64,000 nt of DNA from Euglena gracilis (GCA_039621445.1 CP154956.1:53925143-53989142); one strand, 5' to 3'. Shown: positions 1 through 12,589, numbered from the stretch's first letter. Translations and numbers: made by a program. The notes: a model not told the origin generated them from the letters alone.

Positions 1-306
1 ACGCAACAGTCGCTTTTTTTGCAACTTTTTCTGTTTTTTTTTACCCCACGGGGGGGGTCGGACCCCCCCCACCCGGGAGGTAGGGGGGGAGTGGGTTGCG
101 CCCTCCCCCTCCCAGCATGGCATCAGCTCAAAGAAAATTCCTTCGGCACCGAAGGCAATTTTTGACCCAAAAAAAATACGGCTGGTGGGGCACCAGGCCT
201 TCATACAGCCCTGGATGGGGGTGGGGGGTAATCAAAACTGTACAGAAATCCCCAATGGATCCTGACCCTAACCCTGTTATGGGTGGGGGAGGGTGGGGGG
301 AGGCAA
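1..306. other. Low-complexity G/C-rich stretch, no gene
   Basis: The stretch is made of G and C homopolymer runs. At about 121-165 there is a short hairpin-like module in which an AAAATTCCTTCGGC half faces its near complement around a CCGAAGG core. Related modules recur at about 841-880, 2467-2520, 2725-2755 and 10820-10850. Open frames here lack stops because of the base composition, and I see no gene. Confidence 0.6.
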
Positions 307-687
307 GGGTTCGATATAAGGAGAGGGGGTGGTCCGGACCCCCCCCCCCCCCGCGGGCCAGGAGGGGGGGGAGACACACCCCACCCACCTAAACAGTGGC
401 GCGGTCAGGGTGACCAATTTTCGGCCCCCCAAAACGACCAAAAGTGCCATTTTGGGCACTTTTTGGGCAAAAATTGGCCAAAAATGCAAAAAAAATTCGG
501 CGCAAAGCGCCGGAGGAAAAAATTGACCCTTTTTGGGAGGGTCCCGGGTACCCCCCCCCCAGGGTCGGTCCGGACCCCCCTTGCAGGTGGGGGGGGGGGG
601 GGGGTCCGGACCCCCCCTGCGGGCCAGGAGTGGGGGGGGGGGGGACACCCCCACCTAAACCATGTACGCCCTCCTTATATCGAACCC
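307..687. mobile_element. Small TIR element, copy A
   Basis: The segment starts with GGGTTCGATATAAGGA (307-322) and ends with the exact reverse complement (672-687), giving 16-bp perfect terminal inverted repeats. The interior carries a recognisable core (about 420-545) with a GGCCAAAAATGC stretch and a GGCGCAAAGCGCC hairpin; nearly the same core lies inside copy B. There is no coding capacity, so it is best described as a MITE-like non-autonomous element. G/C homopolymers next to both ends hide any target duplication. Confidence 0.65.
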
Positions 688-999
688 TGGGGAGGCCCCC
701 CCAACCAGGCCCCAACCCCATGGGTGGTTGGGGGGGGGGGGTCGGCCCCCCGCCAGCCATTAGGGTTTTGGAGGTATTGGGGGGGTCGGACCCTCCAAAA
801 TGGGGGTGGGGGGGGGCTCCCCACCAGAGCACCCGGCAAAGGAAAATTCCATTGGCGCCAAAAGCGCAGAAGGAAAATTTTGCTGCCCCCAACAAAAGTA
901 ACAAAAGTTGTCAAGGGTTGTCAAAAGTTGAGATCCAAAGAACAGGGTTGTTAAGAAAGCACCATGGAAATAAAATTTCTTCGGCACCGAGGGATATTT
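688..999. other. No gene; low-complexity G/C runs
   Basis: G-rich runs with one degenerate copy of the AAAATTCC...GGAAAATTTT hairpin module at about 841-880. Nothing else recognisable. Confidence 0.5.
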
Positions 1000-1462
1000 A
1001 GTGGTTCACTGTGGACACCAGAAATATTTTTGTGGTTCACCTGTGGACACCGAAAAAATTTGTGGTTCATTTGTGGACACCAAAACTTTCTCTGAGGTAC
1101 ACTTGTGGACACCAATTTTTTTTGTGGTTCATATGAGGAAAACAGAAACATTCCCTTGAAAAAAAATGTGCAGAAAAACAAAACCATACAAAGAAAAACA
1201 GCTATTTGCCTTAGAAATCTGCATCCCCAGAAGGCTGGTGGATATGCGTATAATACCCTGAATCCATTCTGGAAAGAGGGATGATGGGTGGGGGGGAACC
1301 CAGACATTCATTTAGTGTGGTTCACAAAAGGCGTGTGAACCACAAACTTTTTTTGGTGTCCACAGATGAACCACAAAAATTTTCTTGGTGTCCACAAGTG
1401 AGCCACAATTTTCCTTTTGGTGTCACAAATGAACCACAAAAAAAATTGGGGGGGTGTTCACA
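1000..1462. repeat. Inverted pair of tandem GTGGACACC/TGAACCAC arrays
   Basis: About four imperfect units of roughly 36 bp with the core GTGGTTCA...GTGGACACC run from about 1000 to 1130. About four more units in the opposite orientation (GGTGTCCAC...TGAACCAC) run from about 1315 to 1462. About 180 bp of unrelated sequence separates the arms. The arrangement is a foldback of tandem repeats. The start of the right arm recurs at 3988-4085. Confidence 0.7.
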
Positions 1463-1599
1463 AAAATTTTGAGGTCAGAAAACTTGATGGAGAATCATAA
1501 AAAAAACGAAGCACTTTTACAACTAAAAGCGGATTGACCTTTGGACAATTTAAATTGTAAAGAGACTGTTTGTTAAGTTTGTTTTGACTTCGGAGAAGG

Positions 1600-1754
1600 G
1601 GAGCCTCCAGATGAGCTTGAAGAGGAGCCTCGAAATGGGGACTCGAAGGGACCCAAATGACAACCTTGGTGCACAACATTAAATGAATATCTGGGGAAAC
1701 CCCCATGGGGTTTCGTATTGGTCCAGGCTTCTTTGCTCCAACCGTGGGGGGTTA

Positions 1755-1792
<38 letters not shown>

Positions 1793-1983
1793 ACCCCCCC
1801 CCCCCCAACCCCCCCCCCCCCCCCCCCCCCCCAACCCAACCCCCCCCCCCCCCCCACCACCCAAACCCCCCCCCCCCCCACCCCCCCAACCCCCCCCCCC
1901 CCCCCCCCCCCCCCCCCACCCCCCCCCCCCCTCCCTCCTCAACCCCCCCCACCCCCACAACACAACACCACCCCCCCCCCCCC

Positions 1984-2018
<35 letters not shown>

Positions 2019-2064
2019 AGATGATCTTTAAAGAGGAGCCTCTGAAATGGGGACTCAAGGCTCC
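1600..2064. repeat. Poly-C tract (about 1758-2015) between short direct repeats
   Basis: A tract of about 260 bp that is almost only C, with scattered A and T, sits between two copies of a roughly 50-bp sequence: CTCCAGATGA...GAGGAGCCTC...ATGGGGACTC at about 1606-1650 and 2015-2064. The apparent proline- or glycine-rich frames across it are composition artefacts. Its exact length may be unreliable because such tracts assemble badly. Confidence 0.75.
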
Positions 2065-2156
2065 TCAAAATATGTAATGCAAAAAAAATACAAAAAAATG
2101 CAAAAAAAATGCAACCTACACATGCCAGACATTCCCATGAGCAGGCTGACGAACTG

Positions 2157-2348
2157 TCATTTGGACAATAACGAAATGCCAGAATCGTTTTTGAAAAGCC
2201 AAATAGGAAACACACACTTTGCATAAGGATCAATCCCCTGTGCTCGCAACTTGTTGAACTTCTCCTCAGTCAGCATTCTTGCAATGTCCTTCCGGTCCTT
2301 ATTGATTTGATGGGACTTGAGCTCCTTGCTCTTGGTCTTTTGCATCAT
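2157..2348 (-). pseudogene. Candidate exon or gene fragment, function unknown
   Basis: On the minus strand a start at 2348 opens a lysine-rich, low-bias frame of 63 codons. The first 40 or so residues look like ordinary protein (ending ...AQGIDPYAK), unlike the low-complexity frames around it. Just after them the sequence reads AAAGTGTGTG, which could be a GT splice donor, so the tail may be intron. I do not recognise the family. A faint likeness to a ribosomal protein helix is not enough to name it. It could be a first exon, a processed fragment or chance. Confidence 0.3.
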
Positions 2349-2352
2349 GGGA

Positions 2353-3147
2353 TCAGGCTGATTTTGACCAACCCCGGGGAGGGGGTCTCAGGGTGCCCTG
2401 CAGGGCTGTGTCGGAAGGCCTGGTGGGGGGTGGTCGACTCCCCCCTCCCCGAACTGAACCCACCACAACACCTGCGCAAAGAAAATTTCTTCGGCGCCTT
2501 TGGCGCTGAAGGAAAATTTTGACCGAAAAATTGGAGCCCAGGAAATACAGAAATACAGGAAGGCCTGGTAGGGGGGAGGTCGGACCCCCCACCAGGATGT
2601 GGAGGGGGGTTGGACTCCCCCCCACCCAGAGATAACCCTACAGCCCTGCTCTTGAGTGCCTGGGCACGCAGGCACTAGCGGGTGGGCAAAAAAATGTCAA
2701 AAAATGGGCTTTTCTGGGCTTCTGGCGCCTTTGGCACCGGAAGCGCCTTGGCTGAGTGCCAGCGCCGGACTACCCCCAGGAGGGGTTGGATCTGGGTGCC
2801 TTGGAGTGCCTGCCCAGGCAGGCACCGGTGGGGTCGGCACCGCCTTACATTTCAGCCTGCATGCGATAGATAAGCAGCTTCTTCTGCAAGCTTTCCACAG
2901 TCTGTGGTTAACCAACCAACAAACCAACCAACGGAAACATAAATTGTCCAACTTTAGCCCAGGGAATATATCGGGTATTCGGCTGAATTACCTCCCAGAC
3001 CCCCAACAATTCCGTGAACCCATAGCAAACCACCAAATAAGAAATCCCCACGCAGGGAATTTCTTAAGGATTCCCAGGGGGTCCATCCGGCCGGCTGGAA
3101 AAAGGTGCTGGCTGGCGAAAAGGTGCTGGCTGGACCCCCCCTGGGCA
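2353..3147. other. No gene; hairpins and G/C runs
   Basis: Several GGCGCC-type hairpins (about 2490-2510, 2725-2755), repeats of GGCAC...GTGCC around 2655-2830, and a short AACCAACCAAC stretch at about 2908-2935. No supported coding sequence. Confidence 0.5.
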
Positions 3148-3227
3148 GGGTTCGATATAAGGACAGGTTCCCCCCCCCAACCCCCCCCCCCCCCCCCCAC
3201 CCCCCCCCCGCCCCCCCCCCCCCCCGC

Positions 3228-3258
<31 letters not shown>

Positions 3259-3297
3259 TCCCCCTTCCCCCACATCTTCCCCCCCCACTCTCACCCG

Positions 3298-3378
<81 letters not shown>

Positions 3379-3633
3379 TTGACCCCCCAAAACGACCAAA
3401 AGTGCCATTTTGGGCACTTTTTGGGCAAAAATTGGCCAAAAATGCAAAAAAATTCGGCGCAAAGCGCCGGAGGAAAAAATTGACTCTTTTTGGGGGGGGG
3501 CCGGGTACCCCCCCCAGGGTCGGTCCGGACCCCCCTTGCAGGGGGGGGGGGTCCCCTGCAGGCCAGGAGGGGGGGGGGGGGGGGGGGGGGACACCCCCAC
3601 CTAAACCATGTACGCCCTCCTTATATCGAACCC
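3148..3633. mobile_element. Small TIR element, copy B, with poly-C expansion
   Basis: It has the same 16-bp terminal inverted repeats as copy A (3148-3163 and 3618-3633) and the same core (about 3388-3500). It differs by a poly-C expansion of about 200 bp (3172-3378) next to the left end. Copy A lacks this, so either the tract grew after insertion or the element inserted beside and captured it. Confidence 0.65.
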
Positions 3634-3987
3634 TGCCCCTGGGGGGTGAGGGGTTCAGGGAGGTGGCTCGAACCCGGCTGCCGGTCTGGACACGGCTGGG
3701 ACCCGAAAACAGGCAAAAAAGCCCATTTTTGACCCCTCGTTTTCATAAATTTTTCAAATTTCAAAAAATTTCAAAAATTTAAGCGCTTCGGACCGAAATT
3801 TTTTTCCGTCCAGCCCGGCTTCGCCAGGTTGCGAAACTGTATTACCAGTCGACCGGGGGGTCCGCAGCCCGGCTGGGAGCTGCTTGCCTTGAAAAAGGTG
3901 CTGGCTGGCTGGACCCCCCCCCCCCGGGCAGGGTGGGGTCTTAAGAAATGCACTGTACCCACCGCCTATGAAAACCCGGTGGGGGGC
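3634..3987. other. No gene seen
   Basis: Mixed low-complexity sequence with a run of AAATTTTTCAAATTT-like words (about 3745-3780) and G/C runs. No coding signal. Confidence 0.4.
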
Positions 3988-4085
3988 AGACATTCATTTA
4001 GTGTGGTTCACAAAAGACGTGTGAACCACAAATTTCTTTTTGGTGTCCACAGGTGAACCACAAAAAAATTTTGGTGTCCACAAAA
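3988..4085. repeat. Partial copy of the GTGTCCAC/TGAACCAC array
   Basis: This closely matches 1303-1400, beginning GACATTCATTTAGTG, and holds two to three units. It is a truncated dispersed copy of the right arm of the repeat at 1000-1462. Confidence 0.65.
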
Positions 4086-4299
4086 TATGTTGATTGATCT
4101 GTAGACACCTCAGCCACATTGTGGACCTTGGCCCCGGCTCAATCCGCAAAGCGTGGTAGGGAGCCTCACCCACCGCTGTGGTTGGAGGAGGGTCGCCACT
4201 TCCTCGTACCGCACATGCAGAGCCCCATTACATGTGCGGCACCCATGCCCGGGTCAATCGAGAGGGTGCGGGTTAGAAATATCCACCACTACTATATCG

Positions 4300-4625
4300 A
4301 GTGTCCCAGACGCCCGTTCGGGCGTGAAGCTGGTGCCTGGGACACGGTTTTTGAAACCGTTTCTATGCGCCTCCGGCTTCACGCCCGAACTGGCGTCTGA
4401 GGAATCACGGCCAATTTCACCCCAAATTCACATGTTTGGGACACATTTGGGTGACTCTGGTCCGAATTGGTCGCGATCAAAATTGGTAGTCTTCACACTT
4501 CTGACGCCATGTTGCCCATTAATCGAAAGCTCTTCTCAAGGGCTATTGACAGATGTCGACAGCATTCAGACATAATGCACATAGCTCTTATTTTCAATGC
4601 ACATAGCTCTTATTATTGTGTATCC
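4300..4625. repeat. Dispersed repeat with GACGCC(CG)GTTCGGGCGTGAAG hairpin, copy 1
   Basis: Inverted words (TTCGGGCGTGAAGC / GCTTCACGCCCGAA) form a hairpin at about 4307-4398. It is followed by AGGAATCACGGCCAATTTC and then by CCATTAATCGAAAGCT. The same order of blocks recurs at about 59570-59930, so both are diverged copies of one family. No coding capacity. Confidence 0.55.
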
Positions 4626-4735
4626 CAAAATTTGACATATTTATTCGGTGTTCCGTGTTCTGGCCCCCAAAAGAAACATTTGTAGACACGGTTTTTGGCG
4701 CAAAAAAAAACGTGTTCAATTCACATGTACAGTGT

Positions 4736-4930
4736 CAAAAACTGTGTTCTGAACACGGTTTTCCTGCCAAAGAACCGTGTTCAGAACATGGGTTGACTGC
4801 GAAAAACCGTGTTCGGAACACAGGTTGATGGTCCAGAAACCGTGTCAGTCCACGTTTTCCGACGCTGTACACGTGAACAGAACACGGTTTTCCACGGCGT
4901 TGTACTTCGCGGACTGAACAAGGTTTCAAT
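4736..4930. repeat. Array of AACCGTGTTC / GAACACGG hairpin units
   Basis: At least five near-palindromic CCGTGTTC...GAACACGG words in alternating orientation across about 190 bp could fold into several short hairpins. A related ACACAGCC/GGCTGTGT array is at 38455-38600. No gene. Confidence 0.55.
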
Positions 4931-7929
4931 TTGTCAAATCCCACAGCTCAGGAACCACACAACAATCAATCAATCGAATTAACACCCCCCAAATCTCGGG
5001 CCGACAACCCAGAATTTGACTTGAAAATTTGGGTAAAAACGACAAATTACGAAAAAAAATCGATTTATCTGGATCATCTGGCCTCCAAAAATGCTAAATT
5101 GCATGAGAAAAGACAAAAATGACCCCAAAGGGGGTTTTTGGGTGCTATTTTGGGTCCTACGGGACTTCGAAAAATTTCGAAAATTTTGGGGTGCTATTAC
5201 CCCCCCCCAAATAATACCCCCCCCCCTCGGGCCGGGACTTCAGGCGAAAAAAAATAATACCCGGGGGGTTATTATTTGGGAGGGTTTACCCTCGGAATCA
5301 GCCACAGTGCACAGTGGCCTCCTCAATCAAACGCCGAACTCCTTAAGGAATCACCATTCGTACTATGTCATCCACGGTGATGAATGGAAACGTTTCCCAA
5401 CTGTCAAATATGTTGACTTTTCTATGAATCTTTTAGAAAAGATTCACAGCGCCACAACATCGGATTCAGACTTTCACTCAGTGCGCCGCGGCAAACTTCG
5501 CCACAGTGCAAATTTTTTTCCACGGTGCATGTGGCACATAATCGAATTTTTGCCGCGGCACACATATGAACCACAATTTTTTTGTACAAAGATTCAGAAT
5601 TTATTGGTTTGGTTTTCAAAAACAATAAAAAAATTGTCAAAGAAGTTGAAAATCAAAAAAATGTCCAAAAAATCACTCGATTGAATTCAGAACCCCAACA
5701 CAAAATAATCTCCAGGAGGAAAAAGCACAACAAGTTTAACAAAATTTGAAAAAAGCAAAAAATGGCAAACAATGTCTGGAGGAAAGGCATCGCTCAATAA
5801 ACCCCTCTTGAAAAGGTGTCTAACTCAGGCTGGAGAATTATTCCAACTGATTGAGGGAAAAAATGCTGCTGGTTTACCCCTCTCCCACCCACATGGGCTC
5901 AGCTCAAACTGGGCCCAAGCTGAGGTCAAACCAGGTACCAAAAAAATGGAAACCAAACCCCCTCCCCCCCCCCAAAATCGGCCGTTCATTAAAAAAAAAA
6001 CCTTAAAAAAAACTCGAACATTGATCAAAGAATTTAGCTGGCAGTCCACCATTTATCACCAATCCATCAACATGTGGGATGTTGGTTGAAACGCCACAAG
6101 AAGAACCTTGTGATGTTTGATGGGCTTGCAACCAAGCACCTATAGTCAAGCCCAAATATTTCCCCATTTTAGGCCATTTTAGGCCATTTAAGGCCATTTT
6201 AGGCCATTTTAAGGTATAGGTGGTGGTTCTGAAAATCATAATTTTGCGTCATCTTTGTCCTGAAAACTGCATAACGTGTTCGAACCTTCTCTTATTCAGT
6301 AACGAGAAATGTACATCCAAAAAAGCATGCAAGATTCATGAACACTGGATCAAAACATGGGAAGCTCAACAAATCTTAATTCATGCCCATAAAGGAATTC
6401 TGAACAGTAAGAATTTTTTTAAGAACAGTAAAAGTTTTTATTTGTGCGACCAAAAAAAAAGTTTTTTGTATTTTGTGAAATCTATACCATTTTGTGGGAT
6501 TTCGCAAAAAGAAGTTTCTGACTTTTCTGGGGGAATAATTCATCTTCATTGTCTGCACGTGGCTTATATTTTTCCCATCTGGTCCAAAATCTATGTTTCC
6601 CAAAGTTTTAGGTTGTGTCTTGTGTGTGGAGCAATTTTGAGGGGTTTAACTCGAAAAGGTGGGGGAATTGAGGGTAATGAGTGGATACTTTTTTGTCGGG
6701 TATTTCACAGGCCACTATGACGTGATGATGGGAGAGCAAGTTTGTACAAGTGTCAAACTTTCAGCAGGCTTTGCACAAAAAAAACAGCCAAAATTTTTGA
6801 AAAAAACTTTTTTGGGGCCAAGATAGACAAATTAAGGAACCAAGTTTGTATGGAAGGAGGAGGGAAGCCAACTTTTGGGGGGGGGGGAAGCTGAAAACAA
6901 TTCCTCTTCTCCGTGTTTGGTTTCCCCCTTGGAGAAACTTAACACTAAAAAGAAAACCCTCTGAACACGTTCATAAATAAGAGAGAATCTCATTCATAAT
7001 TGTTTGTATTTAGTCATTTGATCATTCTGCGTGATTATTTGTGGTTTTGGAAAATCCCCAAATTTGTGCTGGTTCGTGATTTGAAGGAATCCCCGGGACC
7101 TAACGATTAAACATACACCTCTTTCAATTGTCAACATCTTTCAATTTTTTCCTGTCTTTTTCCCCATGCCTCATTCCAAAATTGCATTGTTTCATTATTT
7201 GTGAAGCAGACATCGTTGCACACCAAAAAAGGATGGGAGTAAGAAAAATACAGCTGTCCAAACCTTCAAAATTCAGCTACCAAAAGAAGGTTGGGGACCG
7301 TTGATTTGGGGACTGATACTATTATTAGTTGGGAGAAAAAAAATGCGCCTTGGGGCTGTGCTCCTCCACCAAATTCACTGTTCGCCGTCCACATTGACAA
7401 AAGACACCAAAAGTCATAACCTGAATGACTACAGTTGTTCACAAAAAATTGTTGTGCAACAAAATTTTTCCCATTTTAGGCCATTTTAGGCCATTTTAGG
7501 GACCCCCACCTACAGGGGGTCAAAAAGTCATTTTAGGCCATTAGAGGCCATTTTCGGCCATTTTAGCTGTAGGTGCTTGCTTGCAACCTGAATTATCGAA
7601 AAATAGTGGTGGCAGATTTTTGTAATTGAAATAATTCTCTCATAAAGCCACTTTCAAATGACCTCAACGTTCACACACCACTGGTTCTTCTGTGCTTTGT
7701 TCCACCGCACCTGAAAATGAAGATGGACCATAAAACAATCTGAAATTTTCGAATCTGCAATACGCAAAAAACCTGAGTCCGTTCTCCCAAAAGTGAAAAA
7801 TGTGTTTCTAAACACGCTTTCCAAATACAAAAACTGTGTTTACAAGCACTTGACGATGACATAACATGCTTTTGGCACACATCACTTATTTTTTTCAAGA
7901 AATATGATATATGTATATACATACTTACA
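4931..7929. other. AT-rich stretch without a supported gene
   Basis: The open frames here have skewed composition and no recognisable domains. Visible structure includes facing C- and G-rich words around AATAATACCCCC at about 5190-5285, and two clusters of the 11-mer-like word GGCCATTTTA, at about 6165-6213 and 7468-7565. Nothing supports a coding gene. Confidence 0.4.
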
Positions 7930-7982
7930 ATACATACATACATACATACATACATACATACATACATACATACATACATACA

Positions 7983-8011
<29 letters not shown>
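7930..8011. repeat. (CATA)n microsatellite
   Basis: About 20 uninterrupted copies of the tetranucleotide ACAT/CATA. Confidence 0.95.
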
Positions 8012-8017
<6 letters not shown>

Positions 8018-11000
8018 CCATATGAACGGCTTCCTGGGATATAATAAGCATGAACTTCGGGGGGGGGGGGAGAAAAAATGCAAACAAATGCAAATAAACA
8101 CAAAAAAAACTCATAAAAACCCTTCAGGTGCTCCCCTGGGGTGAACTTTCTGAAAGACGGTTCAGAACCCTAAACACCCCAAGATAAACACCGAAATTGA
8201 GACTTTTCCCTGAGTATCTCCATCGGCAATGACGTATTAAAATATAAAAATCCAATTACAAAATCAGTGGAGCAATATCCAAGAACCATGGTTGTAAAAC
8301 ACTCTTCTCCTTTTCTTCTGAATTCCCCTCCTTTTCTCAAGTTGCAAACAAACAGTTTCTGAGGACCCCGGGCAAAAGCTGGGTACCCCGGGCGCAACCC
8401 CCCCCCCCCCAGGCGCTTGAAGGTAAAGCCAGGGGGCCAACCTTAGAGGGGCCAAGTTTGTACGTTAAGAATTTTGGTGGCTGAAACCAACCAAAAAAAA
8501 AACTCGAAAAAAACTCGCTATTTCTTCCTTTGTTCCCAGCATCCTTTACAAAAGTGTCCTGACACTGTTCCATTCCCGTCCCCCCCTATGGGAACAGGGG
8601 GGGAACAATAAGGCATGGTGTACAGAATGGCATTGGTTAAAAATCAAAAATTAGAATTAGAATTGGAATTATAATGGTGGGAGAGGGCAGCTGGATTTGG
8701 TGTTGGGGGTGCAGGGGGTACCCCCCCCCCGCCAGGAGGCTTCATTGGGCGCTCACCCGCAGCCTTCCTTGCCTTGCACACACGATGGCATTTTGTCATT
8801 GGTCACAAAACTCAACTGAAATACCTCCCAGCAGCCCCGCCCCCCCCCCAACCCAGGAGGTGGGGGGTGGTCGACTCCCCCACCCACCACCCTGGCTGTT
8901 TGGCTGATTCCATTCTGCCCTGGGTCTGGCGGATGCCACCCAAAACAAAAAAACAAAGCTCAATTTTGCCGGTTTGGAATTCTTTGGAGGTGAAAAACCA
9001 AAAGCCACCCCCCCCCCCAAATGCCATTTTCGGCCATTTGTGATTTTCTTGAAAATTTTCGCGGTCCAGCCTGCTCAGGCCCTAACTTCAAATCAGAAGT
9101 TCAGAAGCCTTGAGGGGGAGGTCGGACCCCCTACCTCCCGACACGGAGGGGGGGTCAGACCCCCCCCTAGCTCGAAACTGAAGGGGACCGGGAAAGTTTT
9201 CGGTTTTGTGGACAGGCAAAAAGCCAGATACCAGGTCCATATTGTTCAAAAAATAAATCCGAAAATGCTCATTTTGTTGAAATTTGTTGAACACTATCTA
9301 TGTGAAAACACAAAAAACATGTGCTCAAAAGATATGCTCAAAAGTGAGAGTAAAGGACGTTTTCCCCTCATTTTCCGGCACACAGCGCCAAAACGGCCAA
9401 TTTGAGCCGTTTATTTTGGTCAAAGAATCGATTTTTCCAATCTGCTTGACAACGAAGCAAAATCAAAGAAATGCCTGGAAACCAAAAATGAAGCCCTTGG
9501 AATGCCCCAGAATGTCCCATCCGACCAAGCTTTACTTTTTCCCCAACCCTTCGAGTTTACAGCCTTTTTTCGGCCAGTTTTGGCCCATTTCTTGGGCCAT
9601 TTTGGGCCGTTTTCGGGCAGGGGTTTTCTTAAGGACCCGGGGGGGGGGGTCCCGTGCAGGAGGTTTTTTTAAAGACCAGTCCCCGCCACCCACCCACCCC
9701 CTGGGGGCCCCCCGGGGGGGTCCCGGGGGACCAACCAACTTTTCCCCAAAAATGGCTAAAAATAGCACCTTTTCTCAAAAAATTTCAAATTCAAAAGTAT
9801 ATCCCACTCCCCCCTGGCCCCTGGGGGGCCCCCTCCCGGGGGGGGGGGGGGGGGCTTGGCCAGACCCACCCACCCCGCCCCGCCCTCCCCCCGGAAGACA
9901 AAGAAAACCCCTGGTCCCGTGGGAAAAAGATGCTGGCTGGACCCATCCCCCCTGGGGTGGAGCTGGACCCGGCAAGTACCCCCCAAAAAATGCCCCCAAA
10001 AAGCCCAAATCCAGCTGGGTTTTCAAGCCACCACCCCAAAATGCCAATTTTTTGGCCATTTTTTGACCCCATTTTCAAAAATTTTTCGGTGTTCTCGAAA
10101 AAATTTTGGTCCAGTCCGGCTTTGCCGGCTGGCCCAAACCTTATTTCAGCAGACCCGGCGACCCACCCACCAGGCCTTCCCGTTCTGTGCCAGACCCCCC
10201 ACCGGGCCCTCCCCCTCCAAGGAGCCTGCAAGATCTTGAAGAAAACCTCTGTATCACCCCAAAAACTAAAAAAAATGGCCAGCCCCCTGAAGCTCACCCC
10301 CGCCCGCCGCCCGAACCAGCAACCCGCCCGCCCCCCCCCCCCTTACATTCCAAGGTGCCTTTGCTTTGCACATGGCCCGTGATCTCATTCCCGTCAAAAT
10401 CCAAAACAGCACCAAAATGGGTGTTGGGGAGGTGAAGTTTTTCAATCATGTGGCGTTGGCATTTTAGGTGGCCTTTTGGGTTCAACTTGGTTGGTTAGTT
10501 CATAGCCCATGGGAACAGTAGGGGGGGGGAGCTCGCCCTCCCCCCTTCACTGTTCCCATCCATCTCACTGTTCCTATGGACCCAAAAGAGGATGGGGGGG
10601 TCGCTGAGCTCCAAACTGGGTGGGATTGGCTCGCCCCCCCCCCTCTTCCGACTCTGCCATTTCGCCGGGGTCCAAAAATCGGTCAAAAAATCGATTTTTC
10701 GAACATATCTCGAGAAAACGTACATTACCCTCAAAGTGGCCACCCTCTGGGTTTTGTGGGACCCCAAAATAGCCACTCTGGGAGGGGGGACACTTTGGGG
10801 GGGGGGGGTCAAATTTTGGCCTTCAGCGCCTTTGGCGCCGAAGCAAAATGGTCACTTTGAGGGGGGGGTAAACCAAAATTTTCCAAAACTTTTTGGCCAC
10901 TTTGACCGGGGGGACACTTTGAGGGGGGGGGTGAGGGTATTTCCGGAAGTGTCGGTCTGACGAAATGTACCCCCGGAGGCCCTCTGTCGCCCCCCGTTCG

Positions 11001-11426
11001 CCGTTTTGGCCGCCGACACGCCTGGACCGTGTTCTGGTGCGCTTTTGCGGCCCAGAACAGCCTTTTGGGGTGTTTTTTGGGGCCGTTTTTGGGTCAAAAA
11101 TCAATTTTTCCAAAATATCTCGACAGTGAAGCAAAATCAAAGAAAATGTCCGGAGAGCAAAAATGAAGCCCTTGGGATGCCCTATCCAACCATGGTTTAC
11201 TTTTCCCCAAACTCTTCGTGTAGCCCAAGTTACGGCCATTTTTCGGCCGATTGTGGCCCATTTCTGGGGCCATTTTGGGCTGTTTTCGGGGTCAAAAAAT
11301 CGATATTTTCAAAGTATCTCGAAAATGAAGCAAAATCAAAGGAAAAGTCCAGAGACCTAATTTGAAGCCCTTAAAATGCCTGGCTCCGTGCGGATGATTG
11401 GCTATGACGATCCCGGAGGTCGTGCC
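8012..11426. other. No gene; dispersed repeats and homopolymer runs
   Basis: A diverged dispersed repeat with the words ATCGATTTTTC, CGAAGCAAAATCAAAG and GAAGCCCTTGG occurs at about 9420-9505 and again at 11090-11175, 11295-11378, 13860-13955 and 16885-16935. The rest is G/C runs and CTGGCTGGACCC words. No supported coding sequence, although several frames are open because stops are rare. Confidence 0.45.
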
Positions 11427-11704
11427 GACCTAGGTCGGGCCGACCATTGGCTATGGCTTATCGACCATCGGAGGTCGGGCCGACCAGGTCGGCCCGACCT
11501 CCAATCAACCGCATTACCCCCCCCATTTTTGAAAATTTGTCAGCAAATTTGACTCAAAATGCACGGAAACACATTGAAATGACCTTGAAACTGTCAAAAA
11601 ACGTCCCACATTCAAAAAAGATTACCGAACCGCGAACTTAGTCGGCCTAAGGCCTCCTTCAGGGGGGGCTGCCGCCCCCCCCCCCCCGGACCCCCCCCCG
11701 CCCA

Positions 11705-12035
11705 AAATAACAAAATCCCCTTGTGTGTGCAAGGCACGTCTCAGATTCAAAAAAAGGAAAAAGGATTACCGAAACGGCCCACGGCCTGTGCAAGGCAACG
11801 ATGGCCAAAACGCGCACAGTGCCAAAATCCCCTTGTGTGTGCAAGGCACGTCTCATATTCAAAAAAAGGAAAAAATATTACCGAAACGCGAACTTAGTCG
11901 GCCTACGGCCTCCTCCGGGGGGGGGGGGGGCTACCGCCCCCCAGACTCCTCCCGCCCAAAATAAAAAAATCCCCTTGTGTGCAAGGCACGTCTCAGATTC
12001 AAAAAAAGATTACCGAAACGGCCTACGGCCTCCTC
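11705..12035 (+). repeat. Tandem repeat, about 115-140 bp units
   Basis: Three units beginning AAATCCCCTTGTGTG.GCAAGGCACGTC followed by AAAAAAAGGA and TTACCGAAACG start at about 11710, 11826 and 11968. A fragment of the same unit reappears at about 12860. Confidence 0.65.
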
Positions 12036-12589
12036 CGGGGGGGGGGGGGGCGACAGCCCCCCCCCCTGGACCCCACCCACCCAAAATAACAGGGGGAGCA
12101 CGCCGTCGGCCAGCCGTCGGCCAGCCGTGTGACTCGCGGGAAAATGACCCGAGCCACAGCCTTGCAATGCAGAAGCAATTTCGCCGTCAATCTCCCTTCA
12201 AGGTCATGTTCATCGTTGGCGGAGGCTGCATTTTTGCCCATTTGAAGTCATTTTTTGCCAATTTTTGTCAATTTTGCCGATTTTGGACTTTTTGACCAAT
12301 TTTGACCATTTTAGTCTTTTTTGGGGTCATTCTATAGTCATTGTGAAGGGTTATTTGCCTACATATTATTCGAATGACTAAAAAATGCTCAGCTGGTGTC
12401 CCACTGGCAAAATTTACCTAATAATGGACGAAAAAAGGCTCAAATATTGTGTGAAATGGTTTCGAGTGCTCAAAATTGTAGCCCCTCTTGTAGAATTCGA
12501 AAGATAATTCAAAACGAACATCCGAAATTAAGATTTGGCACCCAACATGAAGCATTTGCACACCAAATTTAGGCATTAGGTGCTGAAAT

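Noticed and set aside
1573-2233. Gly- or Pro-rich frames across 1758-2015
   Set aside because: Pure homopolymer artefacts.
6220-6720. 166-aa frame with several cysteines
   Set aside because: AT-rich, no recognisable motif, no conserved context; compatible with chance in stop-poor sequence.
7671-8144. MYVC or YIHT repeat proteins
   Set aside because: Translations of the CATA microsatellite.
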